Source: Sulfolobaceae archaeon (GTDB lineage Archaea > Thermoproteota > Thermoprotei_A > Sulfolobales > Sulfolobaceae). Taken from it: a DNA stretch of 32,557 nucleotides. Below are positions 7,426 to 14,744 of this stretch, piece after piece. The first letter of the stretch is position 1. Every line of letters begins with the position of its first letter. Under the pieces are notes generated by a model. It worked only from the letters and a program-made list of their open reading frames with translations, ran no database searches and had not been told where the DNA came from. Made by a program: the position numbers and the translations under genes. The stretch spans positions 1 to 32,557 of the forward strand of contig JAPNVD010000017.1 of NCBI GenBank assembly GCA_026627305.1, written 5' to 3'.

Positions 7426-7518
7426 TCACGTAAATCTTATGAAGGGCTGCGCCATAACTCTGTCAGTAACTTCACTTAAAACAGGTTTCTCCCACTTCTT
7501 CTTCTCAGCCATTTGCAT
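7426..7518 (-). CDS. Putative RiPP precursor peptide with W-x-x-P-x-L leader motif
   Basis: A 30-codon frame beginning MQMAEKKKWEKP, continuing VLSEVTDRVMAQPFIRFT and ending TGA; a second ATG two codons in gives 28 residues. An in-frame stop lies just upstream, so it is not the tail of a longer gene. The KKKWEKPVL segment fits the [Y/W]-x-x-P-x-L motif by which lasso-peptide leaders are bound by PqqD-type domains, and it recalls the start of PqqA (W-x-K/A-P...SE). The likely core is the last 7 to 10 residues (around AQPFIRFT). It has no Tyr, Cys or Glu-x-x-x-Tyr pair, so it cannot be a normal PqqA. A TATA-like box at 7544-7552 is about 26-30 bases before the start, making it the first gene of the leftward cluster. 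Confidence 0.7.
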   Translation of the reverse strand: MQMAEKKKWEKPVLSEVTDRVMAQPFIRFT

Positions 7519-7543
7519 CACATATAATCTTCATCATAATCAT

Positions 7544-7552
7544 ATTAAAAAT
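7544..7552 (-). promoter_or_regulatory. TATA-like box for peptide/radical SAM cluster
   Basis: On the minus strand reads ATTTTTAAT, preceded by a purine-rich GAAA (BRE-like), about 29 bases before the first ATG of the peptide gene. This fits a leaderless Sulfolobales promoter placed between ctaB and the peptide. Confidence 0.45.
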
Positions 7553-7597
7553 TTTCCTTTGAATGCAGAAATTGTAGGATTTTATAAATTATTAAAT

Positions 7598-8470
7598 TTA
7601 CTTTAGAACTTCTGCAATTATAATGACTAAAAACACTATTGCTAGATAGATGTTAGTTAATTTGAATAAACTGAATGCAGATTCCTTAGTAAGCTTTCTT
7701 GTCATATTCAATGAGTATCCTAAAAGGATTAAGCTAAGGGCAATTAACAATATTAAGTATATAAGAGGCATGGATAAATAATAGTATAAAAGCCATGAAA
7801 TTATAAACATTGTGACAGTAAACACATTAATTATGATCGCTACTTTCCTCTCAGAAACCACAACAGGTAACATCGGCACATGTGCCCTGACATAATCATC
7901 TTTATACTTTATTGCAATGCTCCATATATGTATAGGAGTCCATAGAATTATCAACATGTAGAGTAGAAAAGGCTGGATCGCAAAGGGCTTATTAGTTACT
8001 GCAGACCACACTACAAATACTGGAGCCCCGCCTGCAAAGGAGCCTATTACGATATTCCAAGCTGTGACTCTCTTAGTAAGATAATTATAAAGGATTGGGT
8101 CAAATAAAACGCCTACCAAGATCCACAACGTGGAGTATATTGAGAAAATATCAGCAAGTGCGCAAGAGAGAGCTATAAGCGCTATTCCAAAGTACAATGC
8201 CTTAATAGGTGGGTATATTCGACCAGAAGGCAAGGGTCTCTTTTTAGTTCTATCCATTATGCTATCTATATCCTTATCTATATAGTTTGTAACGGAGTTT
8301 ATTCCTGAAGCTGCTATATACGTTATAAGAGTTGCAGCAAGTATCTTCCACAAATCAGTCCTGCTAAAAGCCAAAAAGCCTCCAGCTAATCCCCCTAAGG
8401 CAAGGAGTGCACTTACTGCGGGTTTAGTGAGCTCAAAATAAGCCTTAGCGCTTAGATTTAAACTGCTCAT
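7598..8470 (-). CDS. ctaB: Protoheme IX farnesyltransferase (heme O synthase)
   Basis: A 290-residue UbiA-superfamily membrane enzyme that attaches a farnesyl-type chain to heme b, making heme O, the precursor of the A-type hemes of terminal oxidases. Diagnostic motifs are NYIDKDIDSIMDRTKKRPLP (first Asp-rich site, about residues 61-80, with the KRPLPSG ending typical of CtaB) and IKYKDDYVRAHVPMLPVV (second site, about 187-204). About eight or nine hydrophobic helices alternate with these loops. It is on the same strand as the radical SAM cluster and ends 79 bases before the peptide start. Sulfolobus oxidases use heme A-type groups and caldariellaquinol, so ctaB near a second UbiA enzyme is suggestive of respiratory cofactor synthesis. 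Confidence 0.93.
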   Translation of the reverse strand: MSSLNLSAKAYFELTKPAVSALLALGGLAGGFLAFSRTDLWKILAATLITYIAASGINSVTNYIDKDIDSIMDRTKKRPLPSGRIYPPIKALYFGIALIALSCALADIFSIYSTLWILVGVLFDPILYNYLTKRVTAWNIVIGSFAGGAPVFVVWSAVTNKPFAIQPFLLYMLIILWTPIHIWSIAIKYKDDYVRAHVPMLPVVVSERKVAIIINVFTVTMFIISWLLYYYLSMPLIYLILLIALSLILLGYSLNMTRKLTKESAFSLFKLTNIYLAIVFLVIIIAEVLK

Positions 8471-8588
8471 ATATTGTAGTATTGATTTTAATTTTAAAAA
8501 TTTTAATACGATAGTTGATTATTAAAACTAGAAGTGAACAAAATTGATTATTTATTAACTAATTTTGTTTTATAAATTTACAAAACAG

Positions 8589-8684
8589 TCATTCAGGTCT
8601 TAATAACAATAAGGCTAATGTCAGCATATATAGCGCTTTCTTCTTTTTATCTTCTTCTGTGTCTTTTGTGTTTAGTGTATCCAT
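8589..8684 (-). CDS. Candidate 31-residue protein, charged N-terminus and hydrophobic C-terminus
   Basis: An ATG frame of 31 codons in the otherwise empty gap between ctaB and the Gfo/Idh/MocA gene. It begins MDTLNTKDTEEDKKKK and ends in a Leu-rich ALYMLTLALLLLRPE, so it could be a small tail-anchored peptide. A GAGGATG lies about 9 bases before the ATG, and a TATA-like TATAAAAAAT stands about 26 bases upstream (8704-8716 complement). No family is recognised. The size is small enough that chance cannot be excluded. Confidence 0.35.
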   Translation of the reverse strand: MDTLNTKDTEEDKKKKALYMLTLALLLLRPE

Positions 8685-8813
8685 AATTTCATCCTCATAA
8701 ATACTATTTTTTATACCTATCACCTCTATGTATAAACTCTATGAGTTAAAATTTAAACATTTCCGCCCTTCATTTAAAATAAACAAATTAATATATCATT
8801 CGAATGGGTAAGT

Positions 8814-9776
8814 ATGGAGCTCAAAATTGCTGTAATTGGGTGTAGCGGTTTTGGCAACGTTCATTTAGAGGCGTTAAGAGAACTAGGATATCCCTTTTAT
8901 GTGTTCAGCAGGAGTAAAGAAAAGGCAGAAGAATGTGCTAGAAAATACAATGCATTAGGTTTCTTTACATCATACAAGGACGTTATAAAATCTGATGTCG
9001 ATATTGTTGACCTTATAGTGAGTCACGATTCCCATTATCCTATGACTGTGGCAGCTCTAGAGGCTGGAAAACATGTAATGTTAGAGAAGCCTATAGCTAG
9101 GACTGAGGAGGAAGCTATTGGAATGATAAGGATAGCTAAAGAGTTAGGATTGAAGTTTATGGTATTAGAGAACTTCTACTTTGATTCAACGGTATGGGCT
9201 GCCAAAAAGGAGATGGAGAGGCTCGGTAAGATATCATTACTCGTTGTAAGGAGCACTCATTTTAATTCTCCTGGTGGTTGGAGGGCAATAAAAGAAAAAA
9301 TGGGTGGCGGCGCCTTTATAGATGGTGGTGTTCATTTTGTTGATACTATATTAAATTTAGGAGGAGATTACGAGGAAGTTAAGGCACATTGTAATAAGTA
9401 TTTCTCTGGACTTGAGGGAGAAGATACTACACTTGCTCTATTTAAATTTAGATCTGGAGCTTCAGGTGTTATGATATATAGTTGGTCTGCAAAGTATCCA
9501 CCAAGGGTTCCAGCGTTTGAAATATATGGCGAGAACGGGAGCATTATAGAAGATCCTAGTGGTAGAATTAATAGAAAACCTTTCGGAAATCTAATAGTTA
9601 ATGTAAATGGCGAAGCTAAAGTGGTTGAAGTGGAGAAGAGGAATCCTATAGTGGAGGAATTAAGAGGATTTGTAGAAGCCGTTAGCCAGAACAAAGAAGT
9701 CCCTATGCCTCCTGAAATTGCGTTAAGGGATCTAAAAGCGGTATTAACAGTTTATAAAGAATGTGGAGAAATTTAA
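8814..9776 (+). CDS. Gfo/Idh/MocA-family NAD(P)-dependent oxidoreductase
   Basis: A 320-residue cytoplasmic dehydrogenase. The N-terminal Rossmann fold starts with IAVIGCSGFGNVHLEAL (GxGxxG variant, residues about 5-21). The hallmark EKP motif is in HVMLEKPIART (about 88-98), and the C-terminal substrate domain contains GGGAFIDGGVHFVDTIL (about 164-180), with the Asp and His of the family's D-x-x-x-H active site. Members oxidise or reduce cyclic polyols, sugars and amino-sugar derivatives; the substrate here is unknown. It is a single gene transcribed away from ctaB with a TATA-like TTAATATAT about 24 bases before ATG 8814. It could feed the sugar-acid pathway encoded further right, but no operon link exists. 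Confidence 0.9.
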   Translation: MELKIAVIGCSGFGNVHLEALRELGYPFYVFSRSKEKAEECARKYNALGFFTSYKDVIKSDVDIVDLIVSHDSHYPMTVAALEAGKHVMLEKPIARTEEEAIGMIRIAKELGLKFMVLENFYFDSTVWAAKKEMERLGKISLLVVRSTHFNSPGGWRAIKEKMGGGAFIDGGVHFVDTILNLGGDYEEVKAHCNKYFSGLEGEDTTLALFKFRSGASGVMIYSWSAKYPPRVPAFEIYGENGSIIEDPSGRINRKPFGNLIVNVNGEAKVVEVEKRNPIVEELRGFVEAVSQNKEVPMPPEIALRDLKAVLTVYKECGEI

Positions 9777-9817
9777 TCAAACATAATATTTTATTTTAAA
9801 AACATTTCTTCTTTATT

Positions 9818-9988
9818 TCAGAAATAGTAATAGTAATTGCCTATATTTCTTACTTTCTGTAGATACTTCCACTCTTCAGGATATTCGATCCTTAGGAATT
9901 CTTCTGGTAACTCTAATATGTTAACATCATCAACTGCCTCTTTAGTAACTTTTTCCTCTTTTTTCCTTCTCAATAGCTCTAGTGCCAT
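9818..9988 (-). CDS. Small protein of 56 residues, unrecognised
   Basis: A 56-codon frame in the gap between the Gfo/Idh/MocA gene and the aldo/keto reductase gene. It begins MALELLRRKKEEKVTKEA, has a middle part LELPEEFLRIEYPEEWKYLQ and ends in GNYYYYF. It is charged, with a likely N-terminal helix and a remarkable run of four tyrosines before the final Phe. A GAGGT Shine-Dalgarno lies about 8 bases before ATG 9988, and a TATA-like TTTAAATAC about 41 bases upstream gives it its own short-leader promoter. Codon choice looks like its neighbours. No family recognised; I believe it is a real gene. Confidence 0.6.
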   Translation of the reverse strand: MALELLRRKKEEKVTKEAVDDVNILELPEEFLRIEYPEEWKYLQKVRNIGNYYYYF

Positions 9989-10090
9989 TTTCTTCAACCT
10001 CTAATACTTATATTGTATACAGAAGTATTTAAACTTTGCCCCTTAATGCTTATACTTACAATAAGTTAGTTAAAAAACGGGTTCAAACTT

Positions 10091-11119
10091 TTAAGACTGC
10101 CTAGTTAACTCTTCTATTCTTTTCATATCATCACTAGATAGATTAACGTTTAGACTTTCTATGTTTTCTAAGAGCTGGTTTTCACTCGTCACTCCTATTA
10201 TTGGTATTATGGTAATATTCAACTCCTCCTGCCTCTTTATGAGCCATGCTAAAGCTAACTGAGAAATTGTAATACCTTTTTCTTTCGCAATATCGTTAAG
10301 TTCTAACAATATCTTCAAATTTCTGTCATTAAAGAGCTCGTTCTTCACGCTCTCAAATAATGATGCCCTACTTAATTCAGGAAGTTTCCAAGTTTTATTC
10401 TGGAAGTCGACGTACTTAGCAGTTAGTAGCCCTTGGTGTAGAGGGCTATAAACCAGTAAGGCTAATCCATATCTTTGTGCAACAGGTATTTTGTCAGCCT
10501 CTATCCTTCTGTCTATAATGTTATATCTCTCTTGCATCGAGACAAACTTCTCTAGGTTGTACCTTTCTGACAGCTCCATGAATTCCACAATATCATGGGC
10601 TGAGTGGTTACTCTCGCCTATATAGTATACCAATCCTTGCTTTACTAAAGAGTCCAGTGTTCTCAAGGTTTCGAGCTTTGGAGTATCTGGGTCTGGCCAA
10701 TGGATTTGGTATAAGTCTATATAAGTGGTATTTAAACGCTTTAGGCTCTCTTTGATTTGCCACATTATGTGTTTTCTAGAAAGTCCCTCTCCATGTGGCC
10801 AAGGTCCCATCTTACCTCTTACTTTAGTTGCTAAAATAATTGATTCTCTATCTATACTTTTAAGGAATTCTCCAAGGATCCTCTCTGATGTACCAACGTG
10901 GTTAAGGTCTGCAGTTTGCATTGATCCTGCATACCTATTAGCAGTATCAAAGAAGGTAATTCCTAAATCGTATGCTTTTTTAAATAGCTTTAATGAAAGT
11001 TCTTTATCTACCTTATGGACTCCGTATTCGTCCAGTTCTGGCAATACGGGGAGGTGCCATGTACCAAGGCAGAGTTGAGATACTTTAACACCTGAATTGC
11101 CCAATTTCACATATTTCAT
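10091..11119 (-). CDS. Aldo/keto reductase
   Basis: A 342-residue NADPH-dependent aldo/keto reductase of the large Tas/YhdN-like group (TIM barrel). The catalytic tetrad is visible: Asp and Tyr in FFDTANRYAG (about residues 57-66), Lys in LATKVRGK (about 96-103) and His in YQIHWPD (about 137-143). Cofactor-binding segments include VYSPLHQGLLTAKY (about 222-235) and IIPIIGVTSENQLLENI near the C-terminus. It reduces carbonyls of sugars or other aldehydes; the substrate is not predictable. Single gene, with convergent or divergent neighbours only, although sugar oxidoreductases are plentiful in this window. The start at ATG 11119 places KYVKLGNSGVKVS correctly as the first strand. Confidence 0.92.
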   Translation of the reverse strand: MKYVKLGNSGVKVSQLCLGTWHLPVLPELDEYGVHKVDKELSLKLFKKAYDLGITFFDTANRYAGSMQTADLNHVGTSERILGEFLKSIDRESIILATKVRGKMGPWPHGEGLSRKHIMWQIKESLKRLNTTYIDLYQIHWPDPDTPKLETLRTLDSLVKQGLVYYIGESNHSAHDIVEFMELSERYNLEKFVSMQERYNIIDRRIEADKIPVAQRYGLALLVYSPLHQGLLTAKYVDFQNKTWKLPELSRASLFESVKNELFNDRNLKILLELNDIAKEKGITISQLALAWLIKRQEELNITIIPIIGVTSENQLLENIESLNVNLSSDDMKRIEELTRQS

Positions 11120-11356
11120 GAGTATAGAACACTATTATGTCAGGATAAAAATCTTGAGCTTACCATGTTATTAATATTAGTTTAATCACTGAAATTGACC
11201 AACATGAATTAAGAGAATAATGGTGATTATATTATCAGTGGTAAGTAACATATTTATTTTTGTCAGATAGAGTTCACCTAAATATTTTTTATTCCTCTTC
11301 GCAATAACCATAATGCTTTTTATTTTTAAGCAGTTCGTGATAATGTAAAAGTTAAT

Positions 11357-13921
11357 ATGAATAATGAACTTAAGATTACAACAGACCTAGACGAGAATTT
11401 AAAGTTGGAACAAGAAGAAGTAATAGCTTCAAAGGGGAAAATAGTAGTAAAGAAAAATGGTAAAATAATAAAGGAGATAACCAATGTAGAGAAATTAAAG
11501 ATAGATAGGAACATAGGTATAAGCAAACTTATTGCAATAACAGAAGATGGTAAGGAAATAGATGTAGCATATTTTACAAAGGCAAAAGAGGAAGATTTCA
11601 TTAAGTTCGCTGAAGCTTATAATAATAACATATTTGATATCTCACCTGAAGGTGAAAAGGAGAGAGAAATAAAGGGAAACGTTGGAACGTTAAAGTGGTT
11701 ATGGGGATTAGTTAAACCCTATAGAAAGACGCTAATTCTAGGGACTATACTCTCGTTTTCTGCTACCGCCTTTAGTCTTGTCCCACCATACCTTTTAAAG
11801 ATACTTATAGATAGTGTATTGCTCAATAATTCGCATCCTATAAGGCTATTTGAGGAGATAATAACGTTATTAGTTATGTCATATTCTTTTCAATCCTTGT
11901 TCTCCTCATTACAAAGTAGGGTGTTAAACAATTTAGGTTCTAGGATTGTGAACGATCTAAGGCATAAGCTTTATACACATGCAGTAAAATTAGATCCTTC
12001 ATTAATCGAGAGGATTTCTCCGAGTAGGATTCTATCAAGGTTGACAACGGATGCAGGAAACACAAACTGGTTATTAGTGTGGGGTATGCCCACGCTCATA
12101 AATAACCTATTCATATTAGTGGGTATAGGTGTGATTTTATTCACGTTAAACGTAACTTTAGCTACTTACATCCTAATACCCATACCTATAATTTTAGGAC
12201 TTATAATATACTATAGGAAAAAATCTCATAGGCTTTACCACAGAAATTGGAGAAGAAGTGCAGACATAACTTCAGCCATAAATGATACAATACCCAACTA
12301 TTTTGTAATAAAGTCTTTCGTTAAGGAAAAAGAGGAGAGCGATAGATTACATAATTTATTGAATAAACTATACGAGTCAAACTATTCAATAAACGTACTT
12401 AACAGCACTATTTGGCCATTAGTAGGTTTTGTATTAACAATGTCCACTGTAATGATTTGGTGGGTTGGAGGATTAGAGGAAATGAAGGGCATCATAGAGT
12501 TAGGTGTAATTACTGCGTTCATTTCCTATGCTTCTCAGTTTTACGGACCCATAGGTAACCTAAGCAATACTATACCTTTCATACAGCAGTCTATAACCTC
12601 AGCGGAGAGAATAAGAGAGGTTTTAGATACTAAGCCAACGATCTATAGTCCTCCTAACGCGAAGAAGCCTGAAATGCCAGCTGAGATAGTCTTTGATCAT
12701 GTCTATTTCGGTTACGATCCTCATTTCCCAGTGGCGAAAGATGTTAGCTTTACAATAAAGCCAGGTCAAAGGGTTGCTATCGTGGGTAAGAGCGGCTCAG
12801 GGAAAACAACTATAGCTAAGCTTCTCCTGAGGTTCTATGATGTAAATGAGGGAAAGATAACTATTGGAGGCGTAGATATCAGGCAGATAGATCTTGATTA
12901 TCTCAGGCAGAAAATAGCTTATGTCCCTCAGGATGTGATACTCTTCGATACGACTGTAGGATTCAACGTAGCCTATGGTAACCCGAATGCCACACCGAAG
13001 GACGTGATTAAGGCTTGTAAAATAGCACAAATACACGATGAAATAGTTAAGTTACCTTTAGCCTATGATACTGTGTTAGGTGAAAGAGGATCTTATTTAT
13101 CGGGAGGTCAAAGACAGAGGTTAAGCATAGCAAGAGCTATAATAAAGGATCCTGCCGTTATCGTCTTCGATGAGGCAACTTCAAACTTAGATGTAATGAG
13201 TGAAAGGGAGGTTTACAAAACTATTATGAACCTCTCTAAAGGGAAGACTGTAATTCTGGTTACACACAACGTTCATGAGGTCATGAACTCAGACAAAGTC
13301 ATCGTAATGAAAAACGGAGTTATTGTTGAGGAAGGAAGTCCTAAAGAGCTACTAAATAAGAAAGGAGAATTTTACAACATGTTTAGGGAACAGATAAACG
13401 AAGAGGGATTAGGCAATATAAATATAGAAGAGGATGTAAAAATCAAGGATACTATTGTCACTAACTTATCTAAAATAAAGGTTATGAAATCAGAACTAAA
13501 GAGCAAAGTAAACGTGATTATTGATGGGAAGCTCTATACCGATTTAACACCAAAACTATTGTTCCCGATTTCTAGTCCTAAAGTAGTTGGGTTCTATGAT
13601 GAAGATATGAACGAAGTTGCTATAATTGAGGATTATACTAAGCTTGATGAGAGTTCTAAAAAAGCATTAGAGGAGGTGATCTCGTATAACAATCTAATAT
13701 TTAAGGTAAAGAGGATAAAGGACATTAAAGTAAAGGGCGATCATTTAGAGTGGGTTCTAGATACTGATAGAGGAAATACTGTTGCCTATACCTATAGTAG
13801 AAGGAGTATTATAATACTTGACGGTAAGGTGGCAATTGTTGATAAATATGATAATATATATCAAATAGACGTAAAGTCGTTAGATTCGAGGAGTTATAAG
13901 CTACTTTATGAGACAATATGA
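11357..13921 (+). CDS. ABC exporter with extra N-terminal and DUF1854-like C-terminal domains
   Basis: A fused ABC half-transporter of 854 residues, about 250 longer than the usual MsbA type. Order: a beta-rich N-terminal domain (1-95) with no membrane segment; six helices of an ABC transmembrane domain (about 115-410); a nucleotide-binding domain with Walker A GKSGSGKTT (about 476), Q-loop YVPQD, signature YLSGGQRQR (about 578), Walker B VIVFDEAT (about 600) and H-loop VTHNVHE; and a C-terminal domain (about 700-854) with LFPISSP...VGFYDEDMNEVAII, WVLDTDRGNTV and LDSRSYKLL, which fits DUF1854. The architecture recalls bacterial exporters linked to cyanophycin metabolism. It probably works as a homodimer exporting a lipid, peptide or drug. 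Single gene with its own AT-rich promoter. Confidence 0.9.
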   Translation: MNNELKITTDLDENLKLEQEEVIASKGKIVVKKNGKIIKEITNVEKLKIDRNIGISKLIAITEDGKEIDVAYFTKAKEEDFIKFAEAYNNNIFDISPEGEKEREIKGNVGTLKWLWGLVKPYRKTLILGTILSFSATAFSLVPPYLLKILIDSVLLNNSHPIRLFEEIITLLVMSYSFQSLFSSLQSRVLNNLGSRIVNDLRHKLYTHAVKLDPSLIERISPSRILSRLTTDAGNTNWLLVWGMPTLINNLFILVGIGVILFTLNVTLATYILIPIPIILGLIIYYRKKSHRLYHRNWRRSADITSAINDTIPNYFVIKSFVKEKEESDRLHNLLNKLYESNYSINVLNSTIWPLVGFVLTMSTVMIWWVGGLEEMKGIIELGVITAFISYASQFYGPIGNLSNTIPFIQQSITSAERIREVLDTKPTIYSPPNAKKPEMPAEIVFDHVYFGYDPHFPVAKDVSFTIKPGQRVAIVGKSGSGKTTIAKLLLRFYDVNEGKITIGGVDIRQIDLDYLRQKIAYVPQDVILFDTTVGFNVAYGNPNATPKDVIKACKIAQIHDEIVKLPLAYDTVLGERGSYLSGGQRQRLSIARAIIKDPAVIVFDEATSNLDVMSEREVYKTIMNLSKGKTVILVTHNVHEVMNSDKVIVMKNGVIVEEGSPKELLNKKGEFYNMFREQINEEGLGNINIEEDVKIKDTIVTNLSKIKVMKSELKSKVNVIIDGKLYTDLTPKLLFPISSPKVVGFYDEDMNEVAIIEDYTKLDESSKKALEEVISYNNLIFKVKRIKDIKVKGDHLEWVLDTDRGNTVAYTYSRRSIIILDGKVAIVDKYDNIYQIDVKSLDSRSYKLLYETI

Positions 13922-14099
13922 TAGGATAGTTTATTTAACTTACCTAGATAAGTTAGTGGGCGTAATAGTTTCCTTTTTAATACTAATTTCACACCTTTTA
14001 GGGATACAGAAAACATTCTAAAACCAATATGTATTCTGAAACATCATACTAAGGATATATACAATAAATTTAAAAACCAAACGAAATACAGTATTAATT

Positions 14100-14744
14100 G
14101 TGAAATCTTTATCACAAGTGGCATATGATGGTATACTAAATTTAATATTGAGTGGTAAGTATAGGCCAGGATATCCATTGAAGGAAGACGAATTGGCTAG
14201 TGAATTAGGAATAAGCAGAACACCAATAAGAGAGGCTTTAGCTAGACTTGAGAGGGAAGGCATAATATTAAAGAGTGGAAGGTCTTACGTCGTAATCCCT
14301 ATGACCAAGGATGATGTAATACAGCTATATGAAGTAAGAATTCCCCTTGAAGCTGAAGCTGCAAAGCTTGCAGCATTGAGAGCTAGCCCACAGGAAATAG
14401 AGGAAATAATGAGAATAATAGATAGTATAAAGAAAGCTAGAGGAGTTGATGATCCTTTGGAGTTAGCTAGTTTAAACGGTAGATTTCACGAACTTGTTGT
14501 TGCCTCATCTCATAACAAGTATTTAGAAGAGATGCTAAGGAATGTAAGAACCAGGTTGAAGATAGTTAGAGTCACATTATTTACAGGAAGTCAACGCAAA
14601 GAGGAAGAAGTTAGGGAGCATGAAGAGATAGCAATGTCAATAAGGGACAGAAAGGCAGAGGAGGCTTATAATAAGATGAAAGAGCATGAAGAAAACGTTT
14701 TAAAGTTCGTAAAAGAGACCGTGTTGCCATTATTGTTCTCGTGA
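14100..14744 (+). CDS. GntR-family transcription regulator (FadR/FCD type)
   Basis: A 214-residue regulator. The N-terminal winged helix (about 5-68) has LKEDELASELGISRTPIREA, the near-invariant GntR recognition helix. The C-terminal all-helical FCD domain (about 78-205) has NGRFHELV, REHEEI and MKEHEENV, supplying the three metal-binding His residues of this group (the usual Asp is Asn here), so an organic acid or sugar acid bound near a metal is the likely effector. The start is GTG 14100 with a TATA-like AAATTTAAAAA about 27 bases before it (leaderless). Its 3' end overlaps the convergent dehydratase gene by 15 bases. By position it most likely controls the sugar-acid genes at 14.7-21 kb. 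Confidence 0.92.
   Translation: MKSLSQVAYDGILNLILSGKYRPGYPLKEDELASELGISRTPIREALARLEREGIILKSGRSYVVIPMTKDDVIQLYEVRIPLEAEAAKLAALRASPQEIEEIMRIIDSIKKARGVDDPLELASLNGRFHELVVASSHNKYLEEMLRNVRTRLKIVRVTLFTGSQRKEEEVREHEEIAMSIRDRKAEEAYNKMKEHEENVLKFVKETVLPLLFS

Noticed and set aside
7500-7545. Box C/D guide RNA suggested by ATGATGA and CTGA on the minus strand
   Set aside because: Only one C-like and one D-like box occur at a single-guide distance, without C'/D' boxes or closing stem; the stretch is better explained as promoter and start of the peptide gene.
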